Shown here: one piece after another, positions 16,448 to 25,582 of the stretch
Layout: every line of letters begins with the position of its first letter
How positions within the stretch are numbered: the stretch's first letter is position 1
Source of the DNA: CALLMM01 sp964429855
GTDB taxonomy: Bacteria; Armatimonadota; Chthonomonadetes; Chthonomonadales; CAJBBX01
Direction: 5' to 3'
Assembly: GCA_964429855.1 (NCBI GenBank)
Contig: CAYSDM010000014.1
Location: 1 to 64,000, forward strand
Length of the DNA stretch: 64,000 nt
Program-made: the position numbers and the translations under genes
Notes under the pieces: generated by a model
The model's input: the letters and a program-made list of their open reading frames with translations, nothing else
Told to the model about the DNA's origin: nothing
Database searches by the model: none

Positions 16448-19400
16448 ATGCCGTTGCGAATAGCCTCTTCAAAAAAAGGCATTCTCTGGCAGGGAGCTTT
16501 CTTTGTCAATCACAGCCTTGCGCTGGTAAATCGTGAACTATCCCTGGCTCTGCTAGAGACCGGTCAATATGACATTGGGCTGGAACACTATCAGGCGCAT
16601 GAGTTATCTCCTGATCTTGATTCACGCTGGTCCGCTCTGTCTGCCAGGCTTCATGTAAAGCCGGAGAATCCGTTCGTCACCATTCGTCACTACTACCCTC
16701 CTGCATTCAGCAGACCGATCACCGAAAGGCTCGTTCTCATTCAACCCTGGGAGTTTGGTTCCCTTCCCGTAGACTGGGTGAAAGGTGTGAGGGACAACGT
16801 GGACGAAGTCTGGGTTCCCACTCGATTTGTGCAGGATGAGTATATTCAAAGTGGCGTTTCCCCCGATCTTGTAAGGGTTGTCCCTAATGGAGTCAATACG
16901 GATCGCTTTCATCCACAGGTTACCCCGATGCAGCTTCCCACAAATAAGGGATACAAGTTCCTTTTTGTGGGAGGAACCATCTTCCGTAAGGGAATTGACA
17001 TCCTGCTGAAGAGCTACTGCCACGCTTTCACTGGCACGGATGATGTCACCCTCATCATAAAAGACTTTGGCGTTGGCAGCTTTTATCGCGGGCAGGATGC
17101 CAGAAAACTGATCTCTGAGATACAAAGCAGACCCAATACGCCTGAGATCATCTATCTGACGGACGACCTGAGCGAAGAGGAGATGGCATCCCTTTACGCC
17201 TCCTGCGACTGTCTGGCGCACCCCTATCGCGGTGAAGGCTATGGATTACCGATTGCAGAGGCGATGGCATGCGGTAAACCGGTTATCATCACGAACTTTG
17301 GGGCGGCGCTCGATTTCGCCAACGACAGCAACAGTTTTCTGATACCGGCAAGAATTGCCCGCTTTGACAGGAAGCGGCTGGATCAGTTCGATACTGTAGA
17401 CTATCCCTATCTGGCGGAGCCGGACTCCGATGCTCTTGCGGAATTGATGCGTCATGTGGCAGAGAATCCAGAGGTGGCGGAACGGATCGGTTCTCAGGCG
17501 GCAGTAGATATCCGGGAGAACCATACCTGGCGACATGCTGCGCAGATCGCGTCCGAAAGGCTCCTGACGTTGTCGGAGACGGAGAGCCGGTTCAGAGAAA
17601 AAAGAGGAGCGCATACTACCATCAATCCACTCTTCCTGGCAGGTAAAAAACAGGCGGCGATGGATAGAATGTATGCCGGAAAATGGCGGGAGGCATCGCA
17701 GATGCTGGAGGAGTGCATCGCGGAAGATCCCGCTGATTGGCCCCTGCTGAACGCGCTGGCGGTGGCTTATTACAATCTGGGTGAAAAGAAACGCGCGCTG
17801 GAAACCCTGCGACAGGGCATTCAGGAAAATCCGCAAGCGGTCTCTTTCCATCAGAATTTGATCCAGATTCATCTGGAGAATGGAGATATTCCTTCGGCAT
17901 TGCGGCATGTTCTCAGTATTCGTATTTCCGACCTGCAGACAACAGAACTGCGCGCGTTGCTGGAAAGCGTGCGCGAAGCCTGTGTAAAATCTGCGCGACA
18001 GATTCGCAAAGCGCAGGGATCATCCCCGAAAAACGGAAAATCGCGCAAAGGCGCGAGGAAGGTTTCATCGCCTCTCCGGGAAAACCAGAAGTATCGGGAG
18101 TGGATGGAAGGGATTCAGGCAATAGATGCACGCCTTGAGGAGCAGAAGCCAGCCTCTCAGTCGGAGAGTAGACAATCATCGAAATCAACGATCTCACTGG
18201 TCATGATCGTAAAGAATGAAGAGAAGTTTCTGGAAGGTTGTCTGGAGAGCGTCCGTGAATGGGTGGATGAGATTGTCATCGTTGACACCGGATCAACGGA
18301 TCGAACTCTGGAGATAGCGCAGAAGTTCAGCGCGAAAATTTCCCATTTTGACTGGTGCGATGACTTCTCGGCGGTGCGCAACCACTCACTGGATCAAGCG
18401 ACAGGAGAGTGGGCGCTCTGGCTGGATGCAGATGAAAGGCTAACGGCTGAGAGCGGTCAGGCTATGCGAGAATTGATCTCCCGTACCCCAAAAGCCATCG
18501 GCGGATACATGGTCAACATCAAGAACTTCATGCGGAAAAACGAACTGGCGAATGTCTCCTGGCATCGCGCCTGTCGTCTCTTCCGCAACCATCCCTCTAT
18601 CCGCTTTACCGGACGAATTCATGAGCAGAATGCGCGCTCGATTGAGCAGGCAGGTTACCAGGTTTCCTCCTCCCAACTCAATATCGAACACTATGGATAC
18701 ATCGGCGAGATCATGGCGGAGCGCGACAAGCATGCGCGATTCCTCCGAATGCTCACCCGGGAGGTGGAGGAGAATCCGGACAGAGCCTTTCGATCCTTCC
18801 AGCAGTTCAACCTGGCGAATGCCTACTATACCATGCAGGACTATGAGAACGCGGTTCGCTGGTTTACGGAGGCGGATCGTGATCCTGATATTGGACAGGA
18901 GTATGTCGCGGTTCTCTATACCGAGTGGGCAAGCGCGCTTTACTTCCTGGGCAGGCACGAAGAGGCGCTGCAGGTCTGTGATCGCGCGGAGTCGTGGGGT
19001 ATATCCCATCCCGGACTGGAGTTTGCGCGTGGACATGCCAAACTTCAGATGAATCTGTTGGACGAAGCGGAAGCGCATTTCCAGCGCGCGTTGGAACAGG
19101 GGCAGACGGCAAGCGGCGCATTTGTTGGCGATCAGGGAGCCTATACCTATAAAGCCTTCTATGGTCTGGCGCTGATTAGCATTCAGAGAGAGCGGTTGAA
19201 TGAAACGATTCTCTACTGTCAGAAAGCCCTCGACCTCAATCCCGAATGTATCGAGGCTCTATACCTTCAGGCGACAGTGTTTCGAAGAACGGGGCTTCTG
19301 GCGGAAGCCAGACAGAGGCTGGAGAAGCTCCTGCTGCATTCACCCTCGGAGGACGCCTTTGTAGAGGAGATGGCGCTGACACTCTTCGCGCAGGAGGACT

Positions 19401-19927
19401 ACTCCGCTGCGCTTGGGTATCTGAGAAGGGCTGTTCAGAGCAGTCCCAACTCGGTTGATCTGCTGCTGAAGCTCGGAGAGTGCTGCGAGAAACTGGCTCT
19501 GTGGGCAGATGCAGAGGATTCTTACAGGTCACTGAGCAGCCTTATGCCCCAATCCGCGGAGGTTCGCGTCAATCTCGGCAGGGTCTATGCGGCGCGAGGG
19601 GATGTCTCTCATGCCCTGGACTGCTACACGGATGCGATCCATCTCAATCCGCAGTATGCGAACGCCTATTTTAATGCGGCGGATCTGTTGTATCAGTTAG
19701 GCTACTACCCCAAAGCGGCAGAAGCGCTACTGTCCGGGCTTCAACTGGATCCCCAACATGCAACCGGCTTTCTGGTGCTGGGAAACTGCCTGTACCATAC
19801 GCGGGACTATGCTGCTGCGAAAATAGCCTATCAGGCAGCGTTGGTTCAGCGTCCAGATTACATCGAAGCGCAGAACAATCTGGAGGTGGTTGAACTGGCT
19901 CTGTCGAACGACCCACAGGCGGCATAG
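16448..19927 (+). CDS. Giant GT4-TPR-GT2-TPR glycosyltransferase
   Basis: 1159 residues. Residues 1-380: GT4 domain (VRVVPNGVNTDRFHP, KFLFVGGTIFRKGIDILLKSY, HPYRGEGYGLPIAEAMACGKPVI). Residues 390-520: TPRs (WPLLNALAVAYYNLGEKKRA). A basic Ser/Lys linker follows. Residues 580-760: GT2 domain with GT-A fold, starting ISLVMIVKNEEKFLEGCLES, with VDTGSTDRT and the metal-binding DxD in LWLDADERL. Residues 790-1150: at least seven TPRs of regular 34-residue spacing ending in NAYFNAADLLYQLGYYPKAAEALL. Two unlike transferase folds in one chain suggest consecutive sugar transfers on one acceptor, with the TPRs binding it. Cytosolic; no signal peptide. It ends 11 bases from the convergent WD40 gene. Confidence 0.9.
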   Translation: MPLRIASSKKGILWQGAFFVNHSLALVNRELSLALLETGQYDIGLEHYQAHELSPDLDSRWSALSARLHVKPENPFVTIRHYYPPAFSRPITERLVLIQPWEFGSLPVDWVKGVRDNVDEVWVPTRFVQDEYIQSGVSPDLVRVVPNGVNTDRFHPQVTPMQLPTNKGYKFLFVGGTIFRKGIDILLKSYCHAFTGTDDVTLIIKDFGVGSFYRGQDARKLISEIQSRPNTPEIIYLTDDLSEEEMASLYASCDCLAHPYRGEGYGLPIAEAMACGKPVIITNFGAALDFANDSNSFLIPARIARFDRKRLDQFDTVDYPYLAEPDSDALAELMRHVAENPEVAERIGSQAAVDIRENHTWRHAAQIASERLLTLSETESRFREKRGAHTTINPLFLAGKKQAAMDRMYAGKWREASQMLEECIAEDPADWPLLNALAVAYYNLGEKKRALETLRQGIQENPQAVSFHQNLIQIHLENGDIPSALRHVLSIRISDLQTTELRALLESVREACVKSARQIRKAQGSSPKNGKSRKGARKVSSPLRENQKYREWMEGIQAIDARLEEQKPASQSESRQSSKSTISLVMIVKNEEKFLEGCLESVREWVDEIVIVDTGSTDRTLEIAQKFSAKISHFDWCDDFSAVRNHSLDQATGEWALWLDADERLTAESGQAMRELISRTPKAIGGYMVNIKNFMRKNELANVSWHRACRLFRNHPSIRFTGRIHEQNARSIEQAGYQVSSSQLNIEHYGYIGEIMAERDKHARFLRMLTREVEENPDRAFRSFQQFNLANAYYTMQDYENAVRWFTEADRDPDIGQEYVAVLYTEWASALYFLGRHEEALQVCDRAESWGISHPGLEFARGHAKLQMNLLDEAEAHFQRALEQGQTASGAFVGDQGAYTYKAFYGLALISIQRERLNETILYCQKALDLNPECIEALYLQATVFRRTGLLAEARQRLEKLLLHSPSEDAFVEEMALTLFAQEDYSAALGYLRRAVQSSPNSVDLLLKLGECCEKLALWADAEDSYRSLSSLMPQSAEVRVNLGRVYAARGDVSHALDCYTDAIHLNPQYANAYFNAADLLYQLGYYPKAAEALLSGLQLDPQHATGFLVLGNCLYHTRDYAAAKIAYQAALVQRPDYIEAQNNLEVVELALSNDPQAA

Positions 19928-19938
19928 TTCAGTGAGGA

Positions 19939-21330
19939 TTACGGTTGCTTCTTTTCTGTCTTCATGGGAGGCAACTGTACTGGAGGAACTGCCTCTCCGC
20001 GCAGCGCTTTCACACTGTAATCGGAACGACGCAGGGCTTTGAGTATCTCTGCTGTATTCATACCCGACTTGCTGCCGGGAAATACCGGTTCCGCCAGCTT
20101 CTCCCAGCCAGTGGAGGTAATAAAATAGCCCGTTGGAGTGACCATTGCCCACTCTAGCTGTCCACCTGGCGGCCAGACTCTCGCCGTCAGGTAACAACGC
20201 AGCGCGCCGGACGGAACATCCCAGATTCGAACCGTTCCATCTCCCGACCCGCCGGCAATCACGCGATTATCGGGACTGATCGCTGCACAGTAGAACCAGT
20301 CCTCGCTGTTACTGAACGCCTTTATCTGTCCCCCATTCCCGGCATCCCAGATCCGCACTGTCCGATCTGCGCTGGAAGAGACAAAGAACTTGCCGTCCCT
20401 TGAAAAGACAATATCGTTCACCTGTCCGCCATGTCCATCGCTGTATCGAACGATATTCCCATCTGAGACATTTCTCCAGAAGATACGGACCTCAGGACCG
20501 GAAGAGAGAATAATCTGCCCATCGGGACGAACCGCCAGCGCGTGAACGGGTTGATTATGTCCCTCCATGGAACGTTGCTCTTTTCCGGTGGCGGTTTCGG
20601 TGATCCGAATGCTCTTGTCCATGCCTGCTGAGACGATAGACTTCCCATCGGGCAGGAACATCGCGTGAACGGCGACATCCGAATGCGCGCGTATCGTCTG
20701 AAGGTTCTTTCCGGTGGCTGTCTCCCAGGTTCTCACCGTCTTATCATGGCTTGCGCTTAAGAGCGTCTTTCCATCGGCGGAAATCGCGATGCTGTAGACA
20801 ACATCCGAATGATCCGTAATGGGTTTCAGAGGACGGTAACCGTTCTTCGAGTCGTACAGGCGAATCTCGCCGGATACCGAGGGCGAGCCGCCTGCTGCAG
20901 CGATCAGGCTGCCGTCCAAGTTCCAGGCAAGGGAGTAGATGACACCGACAGGATCGCGCAAGACAGCGGCTGGTTTTCCGGCAGTCATGTCCCACAGAAG
21001 CACTGCTTTTGACATGCCAATCGCAAGGGTTTTCCCGTCTGGACTGAAAGCCAGCGCATAGATCGGATCCAGTGGACCAACACGAAATCGTAGACTGAAT
21101 ACGGCATTCTGAGGGGTAGCAGGCGTGCGAAGCTCCGCAGGTGGAGGGAGTGTCGTAGGCAGATCAACCTGCGTGAACCCGCGGGCAATGGACGGGTTCG
21201 ATGCAGGCGCGCTCTTCTTCACCTCGGTGGTCTTAATGCTCTCAGGCTTTTGCGCTTCTGACGGGACACTGACACTGAGAGCCATCAAAAACAGCAGGGG
21301 AAATCTCTGAATGGAATGGGGCAGATTCAT
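19939..21330 (-). CDS. Secreted WD40 beta-propeller protein
   Basis: 463 residues. A signal peptide (FPLLFLMALSVSVPSEA) is followed by a Ser/Lys/Pro linker and about seven WD40 repeats, each with the SPDGKTLA-type turn and a closing WD or variant (VLLWDM, IRLYDS, VRTWET, IRITET, VRIFWR, VRIWDA, VRIWDV): one closed seven-blade propeller. The C-terminal 60 residues (SGMNTAEILKALRRSDYS) lie outside it. WD40 propellers are scaffolds; no catalytic residue is expected. It is the last gene of the minus-strand run yifB, SET/MYND, WD40, only 53 bases after the SET/MYND gene. Confidence 0.88.
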   Translation of the reverse strand: MNLPHSIQRFPLLFLMALSVSVPSEAQKPESIKTTEVKKSAPASNPSIARGFTQVDLPTTLPPPAELRTPATPQNAVFSLRFRVGPLDPIYALAFSPDGKTLAIGMSKAVLLWDMTAGKPAAVLRDPVGVIYSLAWNLDGSLIAAAGGSPSVSGEIRLYDSKNGYRPLKPITDHSDVVYSIAISADGKTLLSASHDKTVRTWETATGKNLQTIRAHSDVAVHAMFLPDGKSIVSAGMDKSIRITETATGKEQRSMEGHNQPVHALAVRPDGQIILSSGPEVRIFWRNVSDGNIVRYSDGHGGQVNDIVFSRDGKFFVSSSADRTVRIWDAGNGGQIKAFSNSEDWFYCAAISPDNRVIAGGSGDGTVRIWDVPSGALRCYLTARVWPPGGQLEWAMVTPTGYFITSTGWEKLAEPVFPGSKSGMNTAEILKALRRSDYSVKALRGEAVPPVQLPPMKTEKKQP

Positions 21331-21383
21331 GGATCACCTTCATCGGAGTTTCAAGCGCGTCTACAGAGGAGATCATTGCCGGG

Positions 21384-22448
21384 TCAGAATGAATTGAGTG
21401 AGAAACCACATATGCTGCATATTTTTCGTCCTCTAGCCCCCGGCGTACCGGAGAGCAGAATACCGGCGCATCCCGTAACAGGGCAGCCGACTCGCTCTCT
21501 CCAGGCGAGATAGCCTTCAGCACTCCCCTGCTCCTCCTCAACACATCGTCGGCAATGACATTCGAAGAAATAGGTATGCTGCAGGTAATCGCGACGGCTT
21601 ATGAGACTGCCTGCATCATAATAGCAGACAGACAACTCTTCGCCCCTCGGGACATCTTCAATCGCAATGAAGTGAAGAGACGGGCTTCTCTCCGGACGAA
21701 AGTGACAGAGAGTAGGCTGGCAACTGTGATTGAGCAGAGACGCTTCCAGATAGATTCCCTGCCCGATCTCCGTCCTGGTTGTCCAGAGCGAGCAACCGTT
21801 GATTCTGGCGCGAAGGAATATGCCGACCAGCAGGTTCACCTCTTCCCCTGCTAACCATGCATCCATCTGCTGAAGATAGACAGCAACCTCTTCGAACATC
21901 TGCAATGTCTCTGCATCAAGACGCTTGCGGTGCGAGTCCAGTCGAAGAAAGTCGGCAAAACTATGATCCTTCCAGACGGAGCCTTGCGTAGAATCCCTCT
22001 CATTCAGGGACTGTTCTAAACCACGTCTGGACAGAATTTTTAGAATTAACCGTATCTCTGTCCGGTTTTCGGTTACAGCCCAGTCCGCGTCACGTATGAA
22101 AGCCTTCAGAAGCGAACACTCAAAACGATGCTGCGGCGCATCCAGTTCCCGGCATACGCTGGAACAGTACCAGACCTCTTCGCAGTCAGGGCATGGGAAA
22201 GATAGTGAAGCCTCTGTCTCGGCGCACACTTTCAGGCAGTGAGAGCAGACACGCCTCTTTTCCGGTTCCGTGACGGAAAAGGCATAGGGAGAGGAGATAA
22301 CGACTGTCTCGCCTTCTGAAATATCTCGCGATGCGACTAGAAACCGTCCTCTCTCCGAAGTGTAGCGGACATCAACCGGACTGCCTGCATACCAGCCACG
22401 CAGGGAGGCAAGGTCATCGTTTCGTGATGAATCGCCTTCGCTTTCCAA
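21384..22448 (-). CDS. SMYD-like SET/MYND protein lysine methyltransferase
   Basis: 354 residues with the layout of eukaryotic SMYD enzymes. Residues 26-60 are the first half of a SET domain (GRFLVASRDISEGETVV). A MYND zinc finger is inserted at 68-111 with all eight ligands at canonical spacing: C68, C71, C86, C89, C95, C99, H107, C111. An all-helical SET-I segment follows (about 115-215), then the SET core with LEASLLNHSCQPT (N240-H241-S242-C243) and GEELSVCYYD (Tyr276/277), and a post-SET CxCx2C (C297, C299, C302) next to TYFFEC; C243 completes the usual zinc site. In place of the SMYD C-terminal helical domain there is another four-cysteine ribbon (C322, C327, C344, C347). TTG start with AAGGGA upstream; 40 bases after yifB. 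Substrate unknown. Confidence 0.9.
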   Translation of the reverse strand: MESEGDSSRNDDLASLRGWYAGSPVDVRYTSERGRFLVASRDISEGETVVISSPYAFSVTEPEKRRVCSHCLKVCAETEASLSFPCPDCEEVWYCSSVCRELDAPQHRFECSLLKAFIRDADWAVTENRTEIRLILKILSRRGLEQSLNERDSTQGSVWKDHSFADFLRLDSHRKRLDAETLQMFEEVAVYLQQMDAWLAGEEVNLLVGIFLRARINGCSLWTTRTEIGQGIYLEASLLNHSCQPTLCHFRPERSPSLHFIAIEDVPRGEELSVCYYDAGSLISRRDYLQHTYFFECHCRRCVEEEQGSAEGYLAWRERVGCPVTGCAGILLSGTPGARGRKICSICGFSLNSF

Positions 22449-22488
22449 TGCAAACGGTTCCCTTACTTAAAATGCGTGAAAAAACAGG

Positions 22489-24021
22489 TCATGTCCACAT
22501 CTTACGATCCAGACTGCGATACTGAATCGCCTCCGCGATATGCGAAACCGTTATCTTATCCGACCCGCTGAGATCGGCGATCGTTCGAGCAACCTTCAGA
22601 ATGCGATCATAGGCGCGTGCAGAGAGCGAAAGCTGTTGAATGGCGGAGCGCAGTAGCGCGCGAACATCGTCGCTGATAACACAGAACTCCTTGATTTCCC
22701 GCGAAGACATCTGCGCGTTGCAGTGCAGAGGAAGATTCGCAAAGCGTTTGTGCTGAACCTCTCTTGCGCGACAGACGCGCTCGCGTATAGCAGCAGAGCT
22801 TTCGGAGGGCGGATAGTTCACCAGTTCCTCTTCCGCCAGACGCGGGACATCCACATGCAGATCAATCCGATCCAGCAGTGGACCGGATATCTTCTGCTGA
22901 TACTTGCGAACCATTGTCGGAGTGCAGGTGCACTGCCGGTGCGTATCTCCGTAGTATCCGCAGATACAGGGATTCATGGCGGCGGCAAGGATAAAGTTCG
23001 CTGGATACTGGAGTGACGCCTGAACGCGAGAGATGGTCACGACCCCATCTTCCAGAGGCTGGCGAAGCACCTCAAGACCATCGCGCTTAAACTCTGGTAG
23101 TTCGTCCAGAAACAGAACGCCGTTATGTGCCAGACTGACCTCGCCGGGGCGAGGGATCGAACCTCCGCCAATGAGAGCGGCGTTCGAGAGTGTATGGTGT
23201 GGGGCGCGAAAAGGACGAGAGGTTAGCAGCGAGGTGTCAGGTGGAAGCAACCCTCCCACGCTGTATATCTTTGTGGTCTCCAGCGCCTCCTCCACCGACA
23301 GCGGGGGCAGGATCGTCGGGATTCGTCGCGCCAGCATCGTCTTCCCGCTGCCAGGCGGTCCGATCATCAGCACATTATGTCCGCCGGCGGCGGCTACCTC
23401 CAGCGAACGTTTTACATGCGCCTGCCCCTTCACATCGGCGAAATCGGTGCGGTAATTCGGCTGTTCTGGCATCAGCGCCCGCGGGTCTTCCGTAACCGGT
23501 GAACGCGCTCCCGGATTATGCAGTATCTCTGCCACCTCCATCAGAGTGGTGACGGGGTAGACCTCCAACCCGCCTACAATAGCCGCTTCCCGAACGTTTG
23601 CCGATGGCACAATCATTCTGCGAATCCCGGCCGATTTGGCGTGCATGGCAATAGATAGAACGCCGGAGACCGGACGAAGGCTGCCATCGAGAGAGAGTTC
23701 CCCCGTCAGCAGGCAGTCGCTCAGTGACTCGGGAGGAACCTGATCGGAGGCAGCCAGGATACCGACCGCTATCGGAAGATCGAAGCTCGGCCCCTCTTTT
23801 CGGGTATCCGCCGGAGCCAGATTGATCGTGATGCGTTTCTGCGGAAACTCAAAGCCAGAATTGCGAATAGCGGAGCGAACGCGCTCTCGACTCTCCTGAA
23901 CCGCCGCATCGGGCAGCCCTACCAGCGCCCACATCGGGACAGAGGTGCTGATATCCACTTCGACCGTAACGGAGTAGGCGTCAATTCCCTGAACTGCGCC
24001 GGACAGTACGCGGGCAAGCAT
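22489..24021 (-). CDS. YifB/ComM family Mg-chelatase-like AAA ATPase
   Basis: 510 residues. An N-terminal ribosomal-S5/Lon-like domain (residues 1-165, VGLPDAAVQESRERVRSAI) leads into an AAA+ ATPase with Walker A GPPGSGKTMLARRIP near 220, Walker B LFLDELPEF and a cysteine-rich loop CICGYYGDTHRQCTCTP, ending in the Mg-chelatase C-terminal domain. The family includes ComM, a hexameric branch-migration helicase used in natural transformation. Length and domain order are normal. It is the first gene of a minus-strand run with the SET/MYND and WD40 genes. No other competence gene is visible. Confidence 0.93.
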   Translation of the reverse strand: MLARVLSGAVQGIDAYSVTVEVDISTSVPMWALVGLPDAAVQESRERVRSAIRNSGFEFPQKRITINLAPADTRKEGPSFDLPIAVGILAASDQVPPESLSDCLLTGELSLDGSLRPVSGVLSIAMHAKSAGIRRMIVPSANVREAAIVGGLEVYPVTTLMEVAEILHNPGARSPVTEDPRALMPEQPNYRTDFADVKGQAHVKRSLEVAAAGGHNVLMIGPPGSGKTMLARRIPTILPPLSVEEALETTKIYSVGGLLPPDTSLLTSRPFRAPHHTLSNAALIGGGSIPRPGEVSLAHNGVLFLDELPEFKRDGLEVLRQPLEDGVVTISRVQASLQYPANFILAAAMNPCICGYYGDTHRQCTCTPTMVRKYQQKISGPLLDRIDLHVDVPRLAEEELVNYPPSESSAAIRERVCRAREVQHKRFANLPLHCNAQMSSREIKEFCVISDDVRALLRSAIQQLSLSARAYDRILKVARTIADLSGSDKITVSHIAEAIQYRSLDRKMWT

Positions 24022-24130
24022 TGATCCGTATCCACGCTTTCAGTGACTGATACGATGGTGGAATTCCACAAAAAAAGGGGGAATCCTGCTCATGGTTGGG
24101 ATAGAAAGAGATATCGAGTGGACAGAGAAA

Positions 24131-24172
24131 CAAAAAGATGAGCGCGTTCTGATACAGAACCATCGCTCATCT
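24131..24172 (-). terminator. Intrinsic terminator after the CxxC mini-protein gene
   Basis: Read on the minus strand, AGATGAGCG pairs with CGCTCATCT, an inner GTTCTG pairs with CAGAAC, and TTTTTGTTT follows. It lies about 25 bases after the stop of the 55-residue protein. Confidence 0.75.
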
Positions 24173-24196
24173 CCATGTCCGGTGAAAAGTATGAAC

Positions 24197-24364
24197 TTAC
24201 ACTTTTGCGCCGCAGCAACGACGAACCATCTGCTTGCGTCCGCTCAAGGTGAGCGTCATCACCACGTCTATCTTGTTTCCGCAGAAGCGACAGAGCTGGA
24301 GGGCTGCTTTGGCTTCCTGTCGCGCGGCGACGTTGGTCTTGGATGTTTTGCTGTCTTTCGGCAT
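24197..24364 (-). CDS. 55-residue zinc-ribbon-like protein
   Basis: A basic, Lys/Thr/Ala-rich N-terminus (MPKDSKTSKTNVAARQEAKA) is followed by LCRFCGNKIDVVMTLTLSGR and a terminal RRCCGAKV. The CRFC and CC pairs could bind one zinc ion. The style, basic tail plus short ribbon, recalls small ribosome- or RNA-associated proteins, but I cannot name a family. The ATG at 24364 has a good AGGGAG upstream and the gene is followed by an intrinsic terminator, which supports it as real. Confidence 0.7.
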   Translation of the reverse strand: MPKDSKTSKTNVAARQEAKAALQLCRFCGNKIDVVMTLTLSGRKQMVRRCCGAKV

Positions 24365-24458
24365 TGGATACTGTCTCCCTTCTATTGAATGATTGCGAGG
24401 CTATTATACCAGAACCGACGGTTCAGGTACAGCCTTTGATAAGTCGCTTCCGGCAATT

Positions 24459-25220
24459 CTATACATTGCAGAGCTTGAATGTCTCCCGAAGCGCGGCAAT
24501 GGGGTCGCCCTTCGGCACAAACTCGTGTCCCACATATCCCGCGTATCCGGAGTCTTTGATCGCCAGTATGATCGGCGGATAGTAAAGCTCCTGGGTCTCA
24601 TCCATATCGTTGCGTCCGGGATTTCCGGCAGTATGGTAGTGCCCGAAAAAGGCATGGCTGCTGCGAATCGTGCGGATGATATCGCCTTCCATGATCTGCA
24701 TATGGTAGATGTCATATAGCAGCTTCACCCTGGGCGAATCCACCATCTGACAGACGCGAACGCCCCAGTCAGTATGATCGCACTGGTAGTCCTTATGATC
24801 CACCTTGCTGTTAAGAAGCTCTATCACCAGATTAACTCCGGCATCCTCGGCGCGTTTCGCCACGCGCTTCAACCCTTCCGCGGTGATCTCTGCTCCCGTT
24901 GCATCATCCAGACCGTTTCGATTTCCACTGAAGCAGATCAGATTGGGAATTCCCCACTCTACCGCGAGGGCAAGGTTTTCCGTGATCTCCTTCTCAATAC
25001 GGTCATGGTTTTCACGCTTATTCAAACCATCTTCCAGTGAACGATGTCCCCCGATGGAAGCGATAGTCAGCCCGTGATCTTTTGCCAGTTTCCAGTGCTC
25101 CTGTCCGACCAGTTCCACAGCGTCATAGCCGATCTCCGCTGCAGCGCGAACCAGTTTTTCCGGAGTCAGTTCTCCGCGCACAAAACACCACCAGGATATG
25201 GACTGCTTTATTCGTGCCAT
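24459..25220 (-). CDS. Hydroxypyruvate isomerase-like TIM-barrel protein
   Basis: 253 residues, xylose-isomerase-like TIM barrel. The first strand KQSISWWCF and the early helix YDAVELVGQEHW match the hydroxypyruvate isomerase group, which interconverts hydroxypyruvate and tartronate semialdehyde or acts on related ketoses. Metal ligands can be placed at the ends of strands: a Glu in LVIELLNSKVDHKDY, the Asp in KLLYDIYHMQIM, the His in FGHYHTAGNPGRNDMD and the Glu in YVGHEFVPKG. The PGRNDMD loop is typical. No glyoxylate or sugar acid genes are adjacent, so the substrate is uncertain. AGGAAGA precedes the ATG. Confidence 0.87.
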   Translation of the reverse strand: MARIKQSISWWCFVRGELTPEKLVRAAAEIGYDAVELVGQEHWKLAKDHGLTIASIGGHRSLEDGLNKRENHDRIEKEITENLALAVEWGIPNLICFSGNRNGLDDATGAEITAEGLKRVAKRAEDAGVNLVIELLNSKVDHKDYQCDHTDWGVRVCQMVDSPRVKLLYDIYHMQIMEGDIIRTIRSSHAFFGHYHTAGNPGRNDMDETQELYYPPIILAIKDSGYAGYVGHEFVPKGDPIAALRETFKLCNV

Positions 25221-25279
25221 CTTCCTCTCCTCATGGATCGAGTCTGGCTAAAAATTCGTCGTTGTCGCAGAAATCTCCT

Positions 25280-25315
25280 CGTAAAAACGACCAGCATATC
25301 ACATGCTGGTCGTTT
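25280..25315 (-). terminator. Intrinsic terminator after the 70-residue protein gene
   Basis: On the minus strand AAACGACCAGCAT pairs with ATGCTGGTCGTTT across a five-base loop (13 base pairs), followed by a T-run and TACGAGG. It separates the 70-residue protein gene from the isomerase gene. Confidence 0.82.
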
Positions 25316-25369
25316 CACTGCCTTTGTCTGAATTCATGTAAAAAGGGGCTGCGTCTTTTTGATTAAGCG

Positions 25370-25582
25370 TTACGATACATATTGTCGTTGAATCTGGCTC
25401 CATGTGTTATTGATGCGCATGTAACATGCCACACGCCCATCGAGACTCGCAGGAAGTATATCCTCTTTGTCCAGACATACTTCTCGACTTGTTCCCAGTT
25501 GACGATACACTCCTGACGGGACTCGCTCACCGGCAAGATAGAGTTCGTCGCTCAACGTCTCTTCTTCGGGTTGCTTCCACAT
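25370..25582 (-). CDS. 70-residue protein of unknown function
   Basis: Short soluble protein, acidic at the start (WKQPEEETLSDELY), then AGERVPSGVYRQLGTSREVCLDKEDILPASLDGRVACYMRI and a polar tail. The pattern VPSGxYR followed by a LPASxDGRxAxYxR strand suggests a small beta domain; I do not recognise a named family. It is a real gene: consensus promoter (25762-25790), AGGAG before the ATG, and its own terminator (25280-25315). It is monocistronic with an unusually long, structured leader of about 170 bases. Confidence 0.72.
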   Translation of the reverse strand: MWKQPEEETLSDELYLAGERVPSGVYRQLGTSREVCLDKEDILPASLDGRVACYMRINNTWSQIQRQYVS

